The notes under the pieces: model-generated | What the model saw: the letters and a program-made list of their open reading frames with translations, nothing else | Told to the model about the DNA's origin: nothing | Database searches by the model: none | Shown here: positions 23,589 to 33,964 of the stretch, in pieces | Numbering within the stretch: position 1 is the first letter of the stretch | How the letters are laid out: each line of letters opens with the position of its first letter | Program-made: the position numbers and the translations under genes | Assembly (NCBI GenBank): GCA_030848705.1 | Contig: JAUIZM010000012.1 | Span: forward strand, 2,537,001 to 2,601,000 | Direction of reading: 5' to 3' | DNA length: 64,000 nucleotides | DNA from: Heracleum sosnowskyi | Taxonomy: Eukaryota; Streptophyta; Magnoliopsida; Apiales; Apiaceae

Positions 23589-25187
23589 TCTATACTATAT
23601 TATTAAAGCCAACACATTGAAAGTTTTGGTTTTTAGTTTTCGATTTTCGATTTTCGATTTTCGGTCATTTATTTGGATATTTGATGGGAACGGGAATAGG
23701 GGTGAAGGGGCATGGGAATTATGGAACCCCAACAGGTACATATATGTTGTGATTCGTTGGGAAGAATGGAATGAAATGAGTAAAATTAATGGTAAACAAT
23801 GGAGTTTAGAGGGTGGACTTGGAAAAAAATGAGTGAGTTCAAATCTCTTACGATAGAAATTATGAAGAAAATAGGTATGGGAAGGAATGGGAGCATTCTT
23901 CTCAAAATGGGGTGTTTAAACTCTAGTTTAGGCTGTTATTAATGAAATGGAGGAAAGAATGAAAAATGTGAACAACCACATACATTTAATTTCAAATTTC
24001 CACGCCAATTTGATTATTAACCAGTGTTCTAAAAAGCGCAAAGCGATCCTAAGCGGTGAGAGAATCTTCCGGCGCTTAAGCGGCTAAGCGGACGCTTAAG
24101 CGGAATTTTAAGCGGCTCACTAATCGGATTAATAATATATATATATATATATATTTAAATTTTTAAATATGATATTATTACATGTAAAATTAAAATTATG
24201 TAATAATTAAGTAAAAATAATTTAAAGATAAAACGTTCTTAACCAGAAAAGGTAGTTTTAAAATTTTATGATAATTATAGTTATATTATAATAAATATTA
24301 TTATTTTAAAATTAAAAATTAGCAAGTCAACATTATTTTAACCGCTTAAATCCGCTTAATGACCGCTTAATCCGCTTCCTAGACCGCTTAATCTTCAAAA
24401 ATGCATAATTACCCGCTTAGTATAAAATCGAAGTGTTTAGGGTCCAATTCCGCTTAAGCGTACACATAGACGGCTGCATAATGCGCTTTTTACAACAATG
24501 TTATTAACCCCTTAATTTTTATATATAAATTTTTCACATAGATAATTTAATTATTTTTAAAACCTTAATACCATAAATCTATTTTTCTAATTTTTCTAGA
24601 ATTTTAGAATTTTAAATACTGATAAATAAAAAAATATCTTTTAACATATTAGAAGTAGAATAGATGTTCGAATTTATTGAGGAGAAGAGTTCAAATTTAT
24701 AGCGAAGACATATATTTAAAAGTTTTATTTAAAGTAGAATAGGTGTTTGAATTTGTAAAGGGGAAGAGTTCAAATATAAAAAAAGTACTTGCAAAATTCT
24801 ATTTGAAGTAGAACAGATGTTTCGATTTATAGAAGAGAAGAGTTCGGATATAAAAGAAGTATTTGCAATTAAGAGTTCTATTAAAAGTAAAATAAGCGTT
24901 TGTAATACATAACTAAAAGTTCTATTTGAAGTAGAATATGTAAAGTTATATATGTGTTTTTTCAACGAAAGAATGTCTCATTAGAAAGGAGTATGATAAC
25001 ATAAAAATTAATATATAAGACAAGTATATATTCAATATATTAAATTTGAGATTTTGATATTAAAAAGGAAAGTGTATTTAACGAGAGGACGGCTTATTAG
25101 CGAGTACCGAGTAATTTTCGTAATTTATTTGATAGAGTTTTTTAAAAAAATTATTACGTCATCGCGAAACGCGATTTTTTCAACTAG
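23589..25187 (+). mobile_element. Non-autonomous Helitron, complete (1599 bp)
   Basis: It starts TCTATACTATATTATTAAAG after A (23588). It ends with hairpin ATCGCG-AAA-CGCGAT (25161-25175), 12 bases later CTAG (25184-25187), then T (25188). This gives the A|TC...CTAG|T arrangement of Helitrons with no target duplication. The interior contains no Rep/helicase coding and hosts a hAT MITE at 24022-24500. Short repeats around GTAGAATAGATGTTCGAATTTAT occur at 24655-24930. Confidence 0.82.
24022..24500. mobile_element. hAT-type MITE inside the Helitron
   Basis: A 479-bp element with ends CAGTGTTCTAAAAAGCGCA and the complement of TGCGCTTTTTACAACAATG, flanked by an exact 8-bp duplication TTATTAAC (24014-24021, 24501-24508). 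The sub-terminal regions are packed with CGCTTAAGCGG-type palindromic units, the AT-rich core is not coding. CAGTG/CATTG termini plus 8-bp targets point to hAT. Confidence 0.87.
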
Positions 25188-25479
25188 TTTGTAAATAATA
25201 TTTAATCATTAATTTTAATAATTAATATATTTTAAAGAATTTATAAATGGTAAACAATGAATCTGGAACTGGAACACATACACTTATATAATCAATATAC
25301 TTATAAAGGAGAAGACGGAGGCGGTGAGGTGGCGCCTCTAGAATCGCTCCGTTCTATTTTTTTAATTTTCTCAATTTTTCACAATTTTTAATTTTAATAA
25401 TTACAACTTCCTTTATTATTTTCGATTTTGTAGGAAGAAAATTGAAAATTACACTTTTATTATTATCAAACTCGATAGA

Positions 25480-25830
25480 AATTTCTTTTATTTTTATTAT
25501 TTTCAAACTTGTAGAACTTTCTTTTATTATTTTCAAAGTTGATAGAACTTTCTTTGATTTAGAAAATTAGAACTTCCTTATTATTTTCGAATTTGTAGGA
25601 CTTGATAGAACTTTCTTTGATTTAGAAAATTACAACTCTCTTATTATTTTTGAATTTGTAGGACTTGATAGAACTTTCTTTGATTTAGAAAATTACAAAT
25701 TCCTTATTATTTTCGAATTTGTAGGCTTGATAGAACTTTCTTTTATTATTTTCAAACTTGATAGAACTTTCTTTGATTTAGAAAATTACAACTTCCTTAT
25801 TATTTTCGAATTTGTAGGCTTGATAGAACT
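25480..25830 (+). repeat. Minisatellite in Helitron-family DNA, period about 63-85 bp
   Basis: Units built on GATAGAACTTTCTTTGATTTAGAAAATTA and CTTATTATTTTCGAATTTGTAGG repeat at least four times with small length differences. Internal minisatellites are common in non-autonomous Helitrons. Confidence 0.7.
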
Positions 25831-26353
25831 TTTTTTAAACTGTTTACTAATGGAAGACACTAAATATACAATTTTAATATTTTTACTTTTAAAATCTTTA
25901 CTAATTGAAGAAACTAAATATACAATTTTAATATTTTTGCTTTTAAAATCTTTATAGAAGAAAACTAAAATTGTTTTTCTTAACATTTACCTAAACTTTC
26001 TCTTCAAGTAATATATATTTTCCTAACTACTTCCTTTCATCCTTCTAATTTTTAGGGATGTTAATAATCATAAAAAAGCAAATCTATATTAAAAGATAGT
26101 ATGTGTAAGAAAGTCCGTAGAATTGTTTTTAAAATTTTAAACAAAGATCAAATATGATAAATAGTAATTTACTTGGACACCAAGTCATTATTCATATTTA
26201 TATACATCATCAACAGGAAATCTCAATCTCCAAATCCCTCATACTTTTTATTTAATGTTCATAACTCATGTGATTTAATTTTACAAATTACTCTTGATTT
26301 GCTTTGATCTGTGTTAATAAAGACTTGATATACTTGCAGGTTTGGACAGATAA

Positions 26354-26898
26354 TGTTAGATATAATTGCTGACGTTTGTTCATCAGTGTTTAAGTACCAG
26401 GTACATATCAGAGTTTATATAGAAGCCAGTCAGAGTTTCATAAAGTCTGACTGGGTGAAGAGTTTACATAGAAGCTGGTCAGAGTTTGATAAAGTCTGAC
26501 AGGGTGATAGTTGACTTAGCTGTTGGTGCAAATATAAAGATTCTAGAAGCAATATATTCTGAAGATGGAAAGAAGCAGAATATATTGATACAGCTAAGGA
26601 GACTGGACAGAAGACTGAAGCAATCCTTAATTGATAATAATTGTATAGCTAATTTATAGGAGTATCAATTAGATAAGGATTGTATGTAGCTGTGTACTAT
26701 ATAAACACAGATAGGTTATCCCTAGAAGGGATACGCAAACATTGAATATATTATTCTTGTAACCTAGTAGCTCTTTGTGATTCATTAACATCACTAAGAG
26801 AGAAACTGTTAATATAATTACAGTTTGTTGATTTATAAAGTGTTCTTGATTGTTATTCTCATACATACTTGATTATACATTGTGTATTCGGCCTAACA
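26354..26898 (+). repeat. 5' LTR of outer Sirevirus
   Basis: 545 bp, TGTTAG...CTAACA. A TATA box (TATATAAA, 26698-26705) probably marks the retroelement promoter. U3 carries four copies of AGAGTTT, mostly as TCAGAGTTT (complement of AAACTCTG), the motif dispersed through this element. Short frames in it are not genes. Confidence 0.95.
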
Positions 26899-26900
26899 AT

Positions 26901-26914
26901 TGGTATCAGAGCCA
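26901..26914 (+). other. Primer-binding site (initiator tRNA-Met), outer element
   Basis: TGGTATCAGAGCC, two bases after the LTR. It is complementary to the 3' end of plant initiator tRNA-Met, the usual Copia primer. Confidence 0.9.
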
Positions 26915-26961
26915 AGGTTGTTTAATATATACAGTTTTACGATTCAATCACAGTAATAATC

Positions 26962-29286
26962 ATGTCTGAAGAAAATCAAACTGCTCCCAAGGCTGAACAG
27001 ATTAAGCCTAATTCTGTGAGTCGATATGAAACAATCAGGGTTCCAATACTCAGGCCAGTAGAGTATCCGATTTGGAAGGTGAAGATGACCATGTTTCTGG
27101 AGGCTACAGATCCAGAATACCTTGACAGAATCTATGATGGTCCTCATATGCCGACTAAATTGTCCCCTGTTGTTGATGGACAAGAACAAAAGACTGTTCC
27201 AAAGGAAAAGAAAGATATGACTCCTGAGGACATCTCATCAATTGCAAAAGATGCAAAGGTTAGACATCTTCTCCACAGTGCTTTAGATAATGTTATGTCT
27301 AACAGAGTAATTGGCTGCAAAACTGCCAAAGAGATATGGGATGCTTTAGAAGTCAGATGCCAGGGAACAGGTGCTATCAAGAAGAACAGAAAGACAATAC
27401 TCACACAGGAGTATGAGCACTTTGATTCAAGAACTAATGAAACCTTGACTGAGACTTATGACAGATTTTGCAAACTGTTGAATGATCTGTCTCTGGTTGA
27501 TAAAGAATATGAGCTTGAAGAGTCTAATCTCAAGTTTCTGTTATCTCTACCTGAAAAGTGGGATTTAAAGACAACCACAATAAGAGATAATTATGAGCTT
27601 GCTGATACAGATCTTGATGAAATCTATGGGTTATTGAAAACTCATGAACTGGAGATAGAACAAAGGAATAGAAGATTGAGTAAAAAGACAAAATCTGTTG
27701 CTCTCAAAGTTGAGGAGAAGCCCATTAAGAAGGAACCATCAAGGAAGAAAGCCAAGGGAAAGGCTTTAGTCATTAAATCTGAAAGTGAGTCATCAAACTC
27801 TGATGATGACTCAAACTCTGATGAAGCTTCTGACTCCGAGGATGATGAAGAACAGATGATGCAAATGGCTGCACTGATGGTGAAGACCTTCAAGAAGATG
27901 GGATTCAAGAACTTCAAGAAAGGAAAGAGATTCTCAAGGAAAGACTCAAACTCTGAAAAGAAAAGTTTTAGAAAGTCTGATGGAAGAGAGACCAAGTCTG
28001 GCAAGAAGGATAAATCTGAAATCCAGTGCTACAGGTGTAAGGAGATGGGTCACTATGCCCCAGAGTGCAAGAAAGGAAAATCTGAGAAAGCACTCATCTC
28101 TAAAGGCAAAGACTGGGCAGATACTTCAGACTCTGATGATGGAGAAAATTATGCTCTTATGGCAACTGTCAGAGATGAGACTGAATCATCTGAAAATAAG
28201 GTACCTCTAACTACTTATGCTTATGATACTGATAATATATCTGAGTTAAGAGTATATCTGAAAAGCGTACATGTTAGCTATAGGGATCAGACTTTAGAGA
28301 ATGAGAGAATTAAAGCTGAGAATCTTAGTCTTAAAGATAGAAACAAGTTTCTTGAAGGAGAACTTGAAAATATGAAGCAGATTCAAAAAGAAAGAGACGA
28401 TGTTGTTTATGTAGAACAGGAATTGCTCAAAAGATATAAGCAATTAGAATCTGATCTAGAAAAAGAAAGAAAAATAATCAAGACTTGGACAGACTTTGGG
28501 AGAGACACTCATCAAGTGTTTCAGACAGACTCTGTAGGTTTAGGCTATTGTGAAAATGATGAACTTAGGTTTAAAGACAAGGTCAAGGTTAAACCACAAC
28601 TTAAACCTGTGATATTTGTTCCAGAAGCCAATAAGTTAAAATCTGTTGTAATAAGAGAAGCTGATATGGAATCAGGTGAAGCCTGTGAAAGACAGGAAAA
28701 TATTAAAACAGAAAAACTTATGGAAAGAGAAGCTGTTAGAAAGCCAGTAAAAACTTGTGAAAAACAGGTTAATGTTGGTTTGATGACAGGAAAACAGTTC
28801 AATCATAAGCTCAAAGAGGTAAAATCTGCCTTGAAACCAAAAGGATCCAAGAAGAATAGGAATGGAAAGATAGGCATAAATAAAAGAAATAATCATTTGC
28901 CTAATGCTGCTGCTCCAAGAAAAACATGTTATAATTGTGGTAGTTCTAATCATCTTGCTAATTACTGCACAAAGAATAAAAATATCAATTCTTTACCTTC
29001 TACATCAGGAGTAAAGAATGATAATGTTAGGGTTAGACCACAGACTTTATGCACACACTGTGGGAGCACTTGGCATTCCATTTATACTTGCAAGAGTTAT
29101 CATGCTATTTATCACAACTATTATGAGCTAAAACCCAATCTGAAATGGGTTAGAGCAAACTCTGCAAGTGTAAAGTCTGACAATGTTAGCTTAAACTCTG
29201 TTGATAGTAATTCCGCTGCAAAAGCTAACACTGTTAAGAAAGACAAAGGATCCAAGCAAGTCTGGGTCCTTAAAACTAACACTTAG
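26962..29286 (+). CDS. Gag polyprotein, outer Sirevirus
   Basis: 774 codons, uninterrupted. The N-terminal half is the Copia-type Gag domain (UBN2-like, residues about 30-230, with EIWDALE and a FLLSLPEKW segment). Then comes a Lys/Ser/Asp-rich linker, a CCHC zinc knuckle CYRCKEMGHYAPEC (356-369), a coiled-coil-like Glu/Lys-rich stretch (about 430-510), and two further Cys/His clusters near the C-terminus (CYNCGSSNHLANYC and CTHCGSTWHSIYTC). Gag forms the virus-like particle and binds RNA. Extra length and additional knuckles after the main one fit Sireviruses. The frame closes with TAG just before pol, which is in another frame. Confidence 0.92.
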   Translation: MSEENQTAPKAEQIKPNSVSRYETIRVPILRPVEYPIWKVKMTMFLEATDPEYLDRIYDGPHMPTKLSPVVDGQEQKTVPKEKKDMTPEDISSIAKDAKVRHLLHSALDNVMSNRVIGCKTAKEIWDALEVRCQGTGAIKKNRKTILTQEYEHFDSRTNETLTETYDRFCKLLNDLSLVDKEYELEESNLKFLLSLPEKWDLKTTTIRDNYELADTDLDEIYGLLKTHELEIEQRNRRLSKKTKSVALKVEEKPIKKEPSRKKAKGKALVIKSESESSNSDDDSNSDEASDSEDDEEQMMQMAALMVKTFKKMGFKNFKKGKRFSRKDSNSEKKSFRKSDGRETKSGKKDKSEIQCYRCKEMGHYAPECKKGKSEKALISKGKDWADTSDSDDGENYALMATVRDETESSENKVPLTTYAYDTDNISELRVYLKSVHVSYRDQTLENERIKAENLSLKDRNKFLEGELENMKQIQKERDDVVYVEQELLKRYKQLESDLEKERKIIKTWTDFGRDTHQVFQTDSVGLGYCENDELRFKDKVKVKPQLKPVIFVPEANKLKSVVIREADMESGEACERQENIKTEKLMEREAVRKPVKTCEKQVNVGLMTGKQFNHKLKEVKSALKPKGSKKNRNGKIGINKRNNHLPNAAAPRKTCYNCGSSNHLANYCTKNKNINSLPSTSGVKNDNVRVRPQTLCTHCGSTWHSIYTCKSYHAIYHNYYELKPNLKWVRANSASVKSDNVSLNSVDSNSAAKANTVKKDKGSKQVWVLKTNT

Positions 29287-29299
29287 TGTTTGTTTGTGA

Positions 29300-32200
29300 T
29301 TGCAGGGTATAAAAGAGAGTACACTTATTTTGGACAGTGGATGCTCAGGACATATGACTGGAAATAAAGCCCTGCTATCAGACTTTAAGGAGAAGGCTGG
29401 CCCAAAGGTTTCCTATGGAGATGGCAACATAGGACACACTCTGGGATATGGCAATATTAATCTTGGAAGTGTCATCATCACTAATGTAGCTCTAGTCTCA
29501 GGACTCAAGCATAATCTGCTATCTGTGAGTCAAATCTGTGACAGAGGAAACCATGTAGATTTTCATACTGAATACTGTGAAGTTATCAGTAAATCTACTG
29601 GAAAAGTTGTTCTAGTTGGACACAGGCGCAACAACATTTATGAAGCAAGTTTGGTAACAAACTCTGATGGAAAAATAGTGTGTCTGACTGCCAGAATGTC
29701 AAATGAAGAGAGTTGGAATTGGCATAAAAAGCTCTCTCATCTCAATTTGAACAACATCAATGAGCTAATAAGAAAGGATCTTGTAAGGGGACTTCCAAAA
29801 TCAATACTCAGTCTAGATGGCCTATGTGATTCTTGTCAAAAGGCTAAACAAAGGAAGTCATCTTTCAAGAGCAAATCTGAATCTTCAGTAGTGGAACCTT
29901 ATCATCTTCTACATGTTGATCTCTTTGGACCAGTGAATGTGATGTCTATGGGCAGAAAGAAATATGCTCTAGTAATTGTTGATGAATATACTAGATATAC
30001 ATGGGTATATTTCTTATCAAAGAAGGATGAAACTGCTCAAACTCTGATGGATCATGTAAATCTACTGGACAAAGGATCACAGCACAAAGTCAAAATTATA
30101 AGGAGTGATAATGGAACTGAATTCAGAAACTCAATCTTGGAAGCTTTCTGCAAGGAAAGAGGAGTGAAACAAGAATTTTTTGCACCTGGAACTCCACAGC
30201 AAAATGGTGTAGTTGAAAGAAAGAACAGAACCTTAATTGAAGCAGCCAGAACTATGCTTGAAGAAGCAAAACTACCAACGTATTTCTGGGCAGAAGCTGT
30301 TCAAACTGCTTGTTTTACTCAAAATGCAACATTGATCAACAAGCATGGTAAAACACCATATGAGATGGTGAAAAATAAGAAGCCAAATTTGAAATATTTT
30401 CATATATTTGGATGCAAATGCTTTGTGTTGAAGACTCATCCTGAACAGTTGACTAAGTTCGAGTTAAAAGCTGATGAAGGAATCTTTGTTGGTTATCCAT
30501 TGTCAACAAAAGCATTCAGAGTCTACAATCTGAGAACTAAAGTGATCATGGAATCCATACATGTGTCATTTGATGACAAGAAAATAACTGGACTTGATGA
30601 CTTAGATGGATATGATCAACTGCGTTTTGAAAATGAAGGATTATTCTCTGATGATGTAAACTCTGATGAAGCAGTACCGACAAACTCTGATGAAGCGGTT
30701 CTGACAAACTCTGACGAAGCATACTCTGAACCTCTACTGGTAAATACTGGAGAAACTGAAAATTCTCGAGTTGAACAAAATAGAGAACCAGTTGAGGGGG
30801 AGCGTGAAGAAGCTCAACAAGACACAACAAATGAGTCAGTTGAGGAAGCTGATTCAAACTCTGACAGTTCAAACTCTGAGCCATCCAATTCAGGGGGAGC
30901 CTCAGATGCTACAGAAAGTCAACATATGAATCAGGAGAGCATGGATCAAGGGGGAGGATCCAATAATGAAGCAAGAAACCACTTACCAACAGTAAGAAAG
31001 TGGACACATGCACACACACCTGATCTCATAATTGGAGATCCTGATGCTAGTGTAAGAACTAGAAGTGCAACAAATAATGAGTGTCTGTATCATGCTTTCT
31101 TGTCTCAAACAGAACCAAAGAAAGTGGAGGAAGCTCTTCAAGATGCTAATTGGATTACAGCAATGCAAGAAGAGTTAAATGAATTTGAAAGAAATGAAGT
31201 CTGGACACTTGTACCTAGACCAAAGAATAGATCAATTGTAGGTACAAAGTGGGTTTTCAGAAACAAGACTGACAGTGAAGGTGTGATTACAAGAAATAAG
31301 GCTAGACTTGTGGCTAAAGGTTATTCACAACAGGAAGGAATTGACTATGATGAAACCTTTGCTCCAGTTGCAAGATTGGAGGCCATAAGAATCTTTCTGG
31401 CCTATGCTGCACACAAGAAGTTTAAAGTCTTTCAGATGAATGTAAAAAGTGCTTTTCTCAATGGGAAGCTTGAAGAAGAAGTGTTTGTTGAACAACCACC
31501 AGGATTTGTAGATCCCAAGCATCCAGATTATGTCTACAGGCTTGACAAGGCATTATATGGACTAAAGCAAGCACCAAGAGCATGGTATGAAACTCTTGCT
31601 CAATTTCTTTTAGAAAGTGGGTTCACAAGAGGTACAATTGATAAAACTTTGTTTTATTTTAATTCTAGTGATGATTTGCTTTTAGTTCAAATTTATGTAG
31701 ATGATATTATCTTTGGATCTACTAATGACAAACTTTGTAAGAAGTTTGCAAAGCTTATGCAATCCAGGTACCAAATGAGTATGATGGGAGAGCTTAGTTA
31801 CTTTCTAGGCTTACAGGTCAAGCAAACAGATGATGGTATTTTTATCAATCAAGCAAAATATACCAGAAATCTTCTAAAGAAATTTGGTATGCTTGATAGT
31901 TCATCTGCTTCAACTCCCATGGCTACAACAACAAAGCTAGACAAAGACACAGGAGCCTCAGTAGATATGACAAACTACAGAGGAATGATAGGGTCTTTAC
32001 TGTATCTTACTGCAAGTAGACCTGATATCATGTATGCAACATGTCTTTGTGCAAGATTTCAAGCAGATCCCAGAGAGCCTCATCTAACAGCTGTAAAAAG
32101 GATCTTCAAATATCTCAAAGGAACCATAACCTTGGGTTTGTGGTATCCTAGAGAATCAGAGTTTAAGCTAATTGGTTACTCTGATGCAGATTTTGCAGGC

Positions 32201-32638
32201 TGTAAGATAGACAGAAAAAGTACAAGTGGAAGCTGTCAATTTTTAGGTGACAGATTGGTTTCTTGGTATAGCAAGAAACAGAAATCAATTTCTACATCCA
32301 CAGCAGAAGCAGAGTATATAGCAGCTGGTAGCTGTTGTGCACAGATTCTATGGATGAAGAATCAGTTGCTGGATTATGGTTTGAGGTACTCTAAAATACC
32401 TATTTTCTGTGATAACCAGAGTGCTATTGCTATGACAGGAAATCCAGTACAGCACTCCATGACCAAGCACATCAGCATAAGGTATCATTTTATCCGAGAA
32501 CATGTGGAAGAAGGGAACATTGAGCTCCATTTTGTGTCTACAGACCAACAACTTGCAGATATCTTCACCAAACCTTTGAGTGAAGCTACTTTTACAAGAT
32601 TGGTAAATGAACTTGGAATGATCTCTGGTTCTGACTAG
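29300..32638 (+). CDS. Pol polyprotein (protease, integrase, RT, RNase H), outer Sirevirus
   Basis: About 1112 codons, open throughout. In order: aspartic protease site ILDSGCSGHMTG near the start, the GAG-pre-integrase zinc region (HKKLSHLN and a CDSCQKAK pair), integrase core with HVDLFGP and RSDNGTEF and the PQQNGVVERKNR segment, a spacer rich in Asn/Ser/Asp, reverse transcriptase with NKARLVAKGYSQQEGIDY and YVDDIIFG (about residue 800), and RNase H (STSTAEAEYIAA, HISIRYHFIREHV). Pol starts in a different frame from gag, directly after a splice-acceptor-like TGATTGCAG|GG, and the first in-frame ATG lies further in. Catalytic motifs are intact. One RT position reads FQMNVKSAFLNG where QMDV is usual; that Asp is part of the RT active site, so this copy may be catalytically impaired. 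Confidence 0.93.
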   Translation: MQGIKESTLILDSGCSGHMTGNKALLSDFKEKAGPKVSYGDGNIGHTLGYGNINLGSVIITNVALVSGLKHNLLSVSQICDRGNHVDFHTEYCEVISKSTGKVVLVGHRRNNIYEASLVTNSDGKIVCLTARMSNEESWNWHKKLSHLNLNNINELIRKDLVRGLPKSILSLDGLCDSCQKAKQRKSSFKSKSESSVVEPYHLLHVDLFGPVNVMSMGRKKYALVIVDEYTRYTWVYFLSKKDETAQTLMDHVNLLDKGSQHKVKIIRSDNGTEFRNSILEAFCKERGVKQEFFAPGTPQQNGVVERKNRTLIEAARTMLEEAKLPTYFWAEAVQTACFTQNATLINKHGKTPYEMVKNKKPNLKYFHIFGCKCFVLKTHPEQLTKFELKADEGIFVGYPLSTKAFRVYNLRTKVIMESIHVSFDDKKITGLDDLDGYDQLRFENEGLFSDDVNSDEAVPTNSDEAVLTNSDEAYSEPLLVNTGETENSRVEQNREPVEGEREEAQQDTTNESVEEADSNSDSSNSEPSNSGGASDATESQHMNQESMDQGGGSNNEARNHLPTVRKWTHAHTPDLIIGDPDASVRTRSATNNECLYHAFLSQTEPKKVEEALQDANWITAMQEELNEFERNEVWTLVPRPKNRSIVGTKWVFRNKTDSEGVITRNKARLVAKGYSQQEGIDYDETFAPVARLEAIRIFLAYAAHKKFKVFQMNVKSAFLNGKLEEEVFVEQPPGFVDPKHPDYVYRLDKALYGLKQAPRAWYETLAQFLLESGFTRGTIDKTLFYFNSSDDLLLVQIYVDDIIFGSTNDKLCKKFAKLMQSRYQMSMMGELSYFLGLQVKQTDDGIFINQAKYTRNLLKKFGMLDSSSASTPMATTTKLDKDTGASVDMTNYRGMIGSLLYLTASRPDIMYATCLCARFQADPREPHLTAVKRIFKYLKGTITLGLWYPRESEFKLIGYSDADFAGCKIDRKSTSGSCQFLGDRLVSWYSKKQKSISTSTAEAEYIAAGSCCAQILWMKNQLLDYGLRYSKIPIFCDNQSAIAMTGNPVQHSMTKHISIRYHFIREHVEEGNIELHFVSTDQQLADIFTKPLSEATFTRLVNELGMISGSD

Positions 32639-33959
32639 AGATACGGGTTAGACTCAAAAACTATACATGTTTAATTTTTATGCTCATGATTCCTTGCATG
32701 TATTAACTGTTATTTGTACCAGCATGTTATACTCTGATAAGTAAACTCTGTTAGTCATACTCTGACAGTCATACTCTGATAGTTACAGTCTAATGTTATA
32801 CTCTGATTGTAATTTTGTCTGAAACACATGGACCGATGAAGAAAAATGTATGAAGCATGATTTTCAGTAAGTAATCATGAATCCTTCTAAGTATTATAGA
32901 TTCTGATCTCAAATATGTGCAGTAAGTTAACACAGCATGATACTGTCTCTATATTTATAGCATCTCTTAGTTTATTGATCCTATATACTGAGTCTGTATT
33001 AGCTGTTTGCATTTTCTCTCATAAATTAATTGTATTAACTGATGAAAAGTCTAAACTCTGATTATTAATTGCAAATAATTCACCCTCAAATCAAAAGATG
33101 CCAAACAGAGCACAAATTCCTTTGAGATCATGTTGTGCCTAGGAAGATCCAGGAACTTATTGTATGAAATAAGGGCTAAAATCTTTGATTTTTGGTGACT
33201 AGTGCCAACCACTGATTACTGGAAAAATATAATAATAATAATAAAAAAAAAAATTTAAAGGGGGTGAAAAATAAAAGATATATCCAAATGAAAGGATATC
33301 AGTATACAGAGTTTAGACATAAGAATCAGATTTTATTTTATACATGAGAGTTTAGGCAACCAGTTATTACTGCTTTAGTTTATGGATTTTATGCACTTTG
33401 AGATGGTCTAAATATTTATATTCAGTAAACTCTGCTAATTCACACACCTGTACGGTTTGTGAAAAGAGTTTATGTATAAAGGAGGAGAATTGATAAACAC
33501 TGATGATTTGTGTACTCTACGCCGAGGTAATTTAATTTTAATCTCTGATGGTTAAAATAAATTGTGTTGGTTTCAGACATATTATAATTTTGAGAAAAAG
33601 ACATTTGTTTTGAAAATTTAAAAAGAGTATGATTGGACAGTTGTTCAAGGATGTTTTTGAACAGAGGAGAGAGGTTTATACCTAGAAAAGTGTAACAGGC
33701 GGTAATTATTGTTGTTTTTACTGCGCATGCGCATTGAAAATTGTCACTTATTTGCTGTCAGTAACTGCATGTGTGACACGTGTCCCACTCACATAATTAA
33801 GACAGTTGTGTATTAATGATTAAAAACTGTTCAGTTTTTTTGAATCTCATATTAATACAATACACACACAAACGTCTAATCTTTTACTCACTTCTCATTT
33901 TCACACATACTTTTCACTCACACAATTCTACAAACACTTTTTTTGCATAATCTTTCTCA
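32639..33959 (+). other. Pol-to-third-ORF spacer of outer Sirevirus
   Basis: No long frame. It contains a cluster of ACTCTG(A/T) motifs (32731-32815, 33052, 33427), a purine run AAAGGGGGTGAAAA near 33257, and TGCGCATGCGCA near 33723. The nested element inserted at its right end. The sequence resumes at 48028-48059 and leads to the third-ORF start at 48060. Confidence 0.7.
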
Positions 33960-33964
33960 TACAC

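Noticed and set aside
27642..28004. Antisense frames within gag and pol of both Sireviruses
   Set aside because: They are mirror frames of biased coding sequence with no recognisable product.
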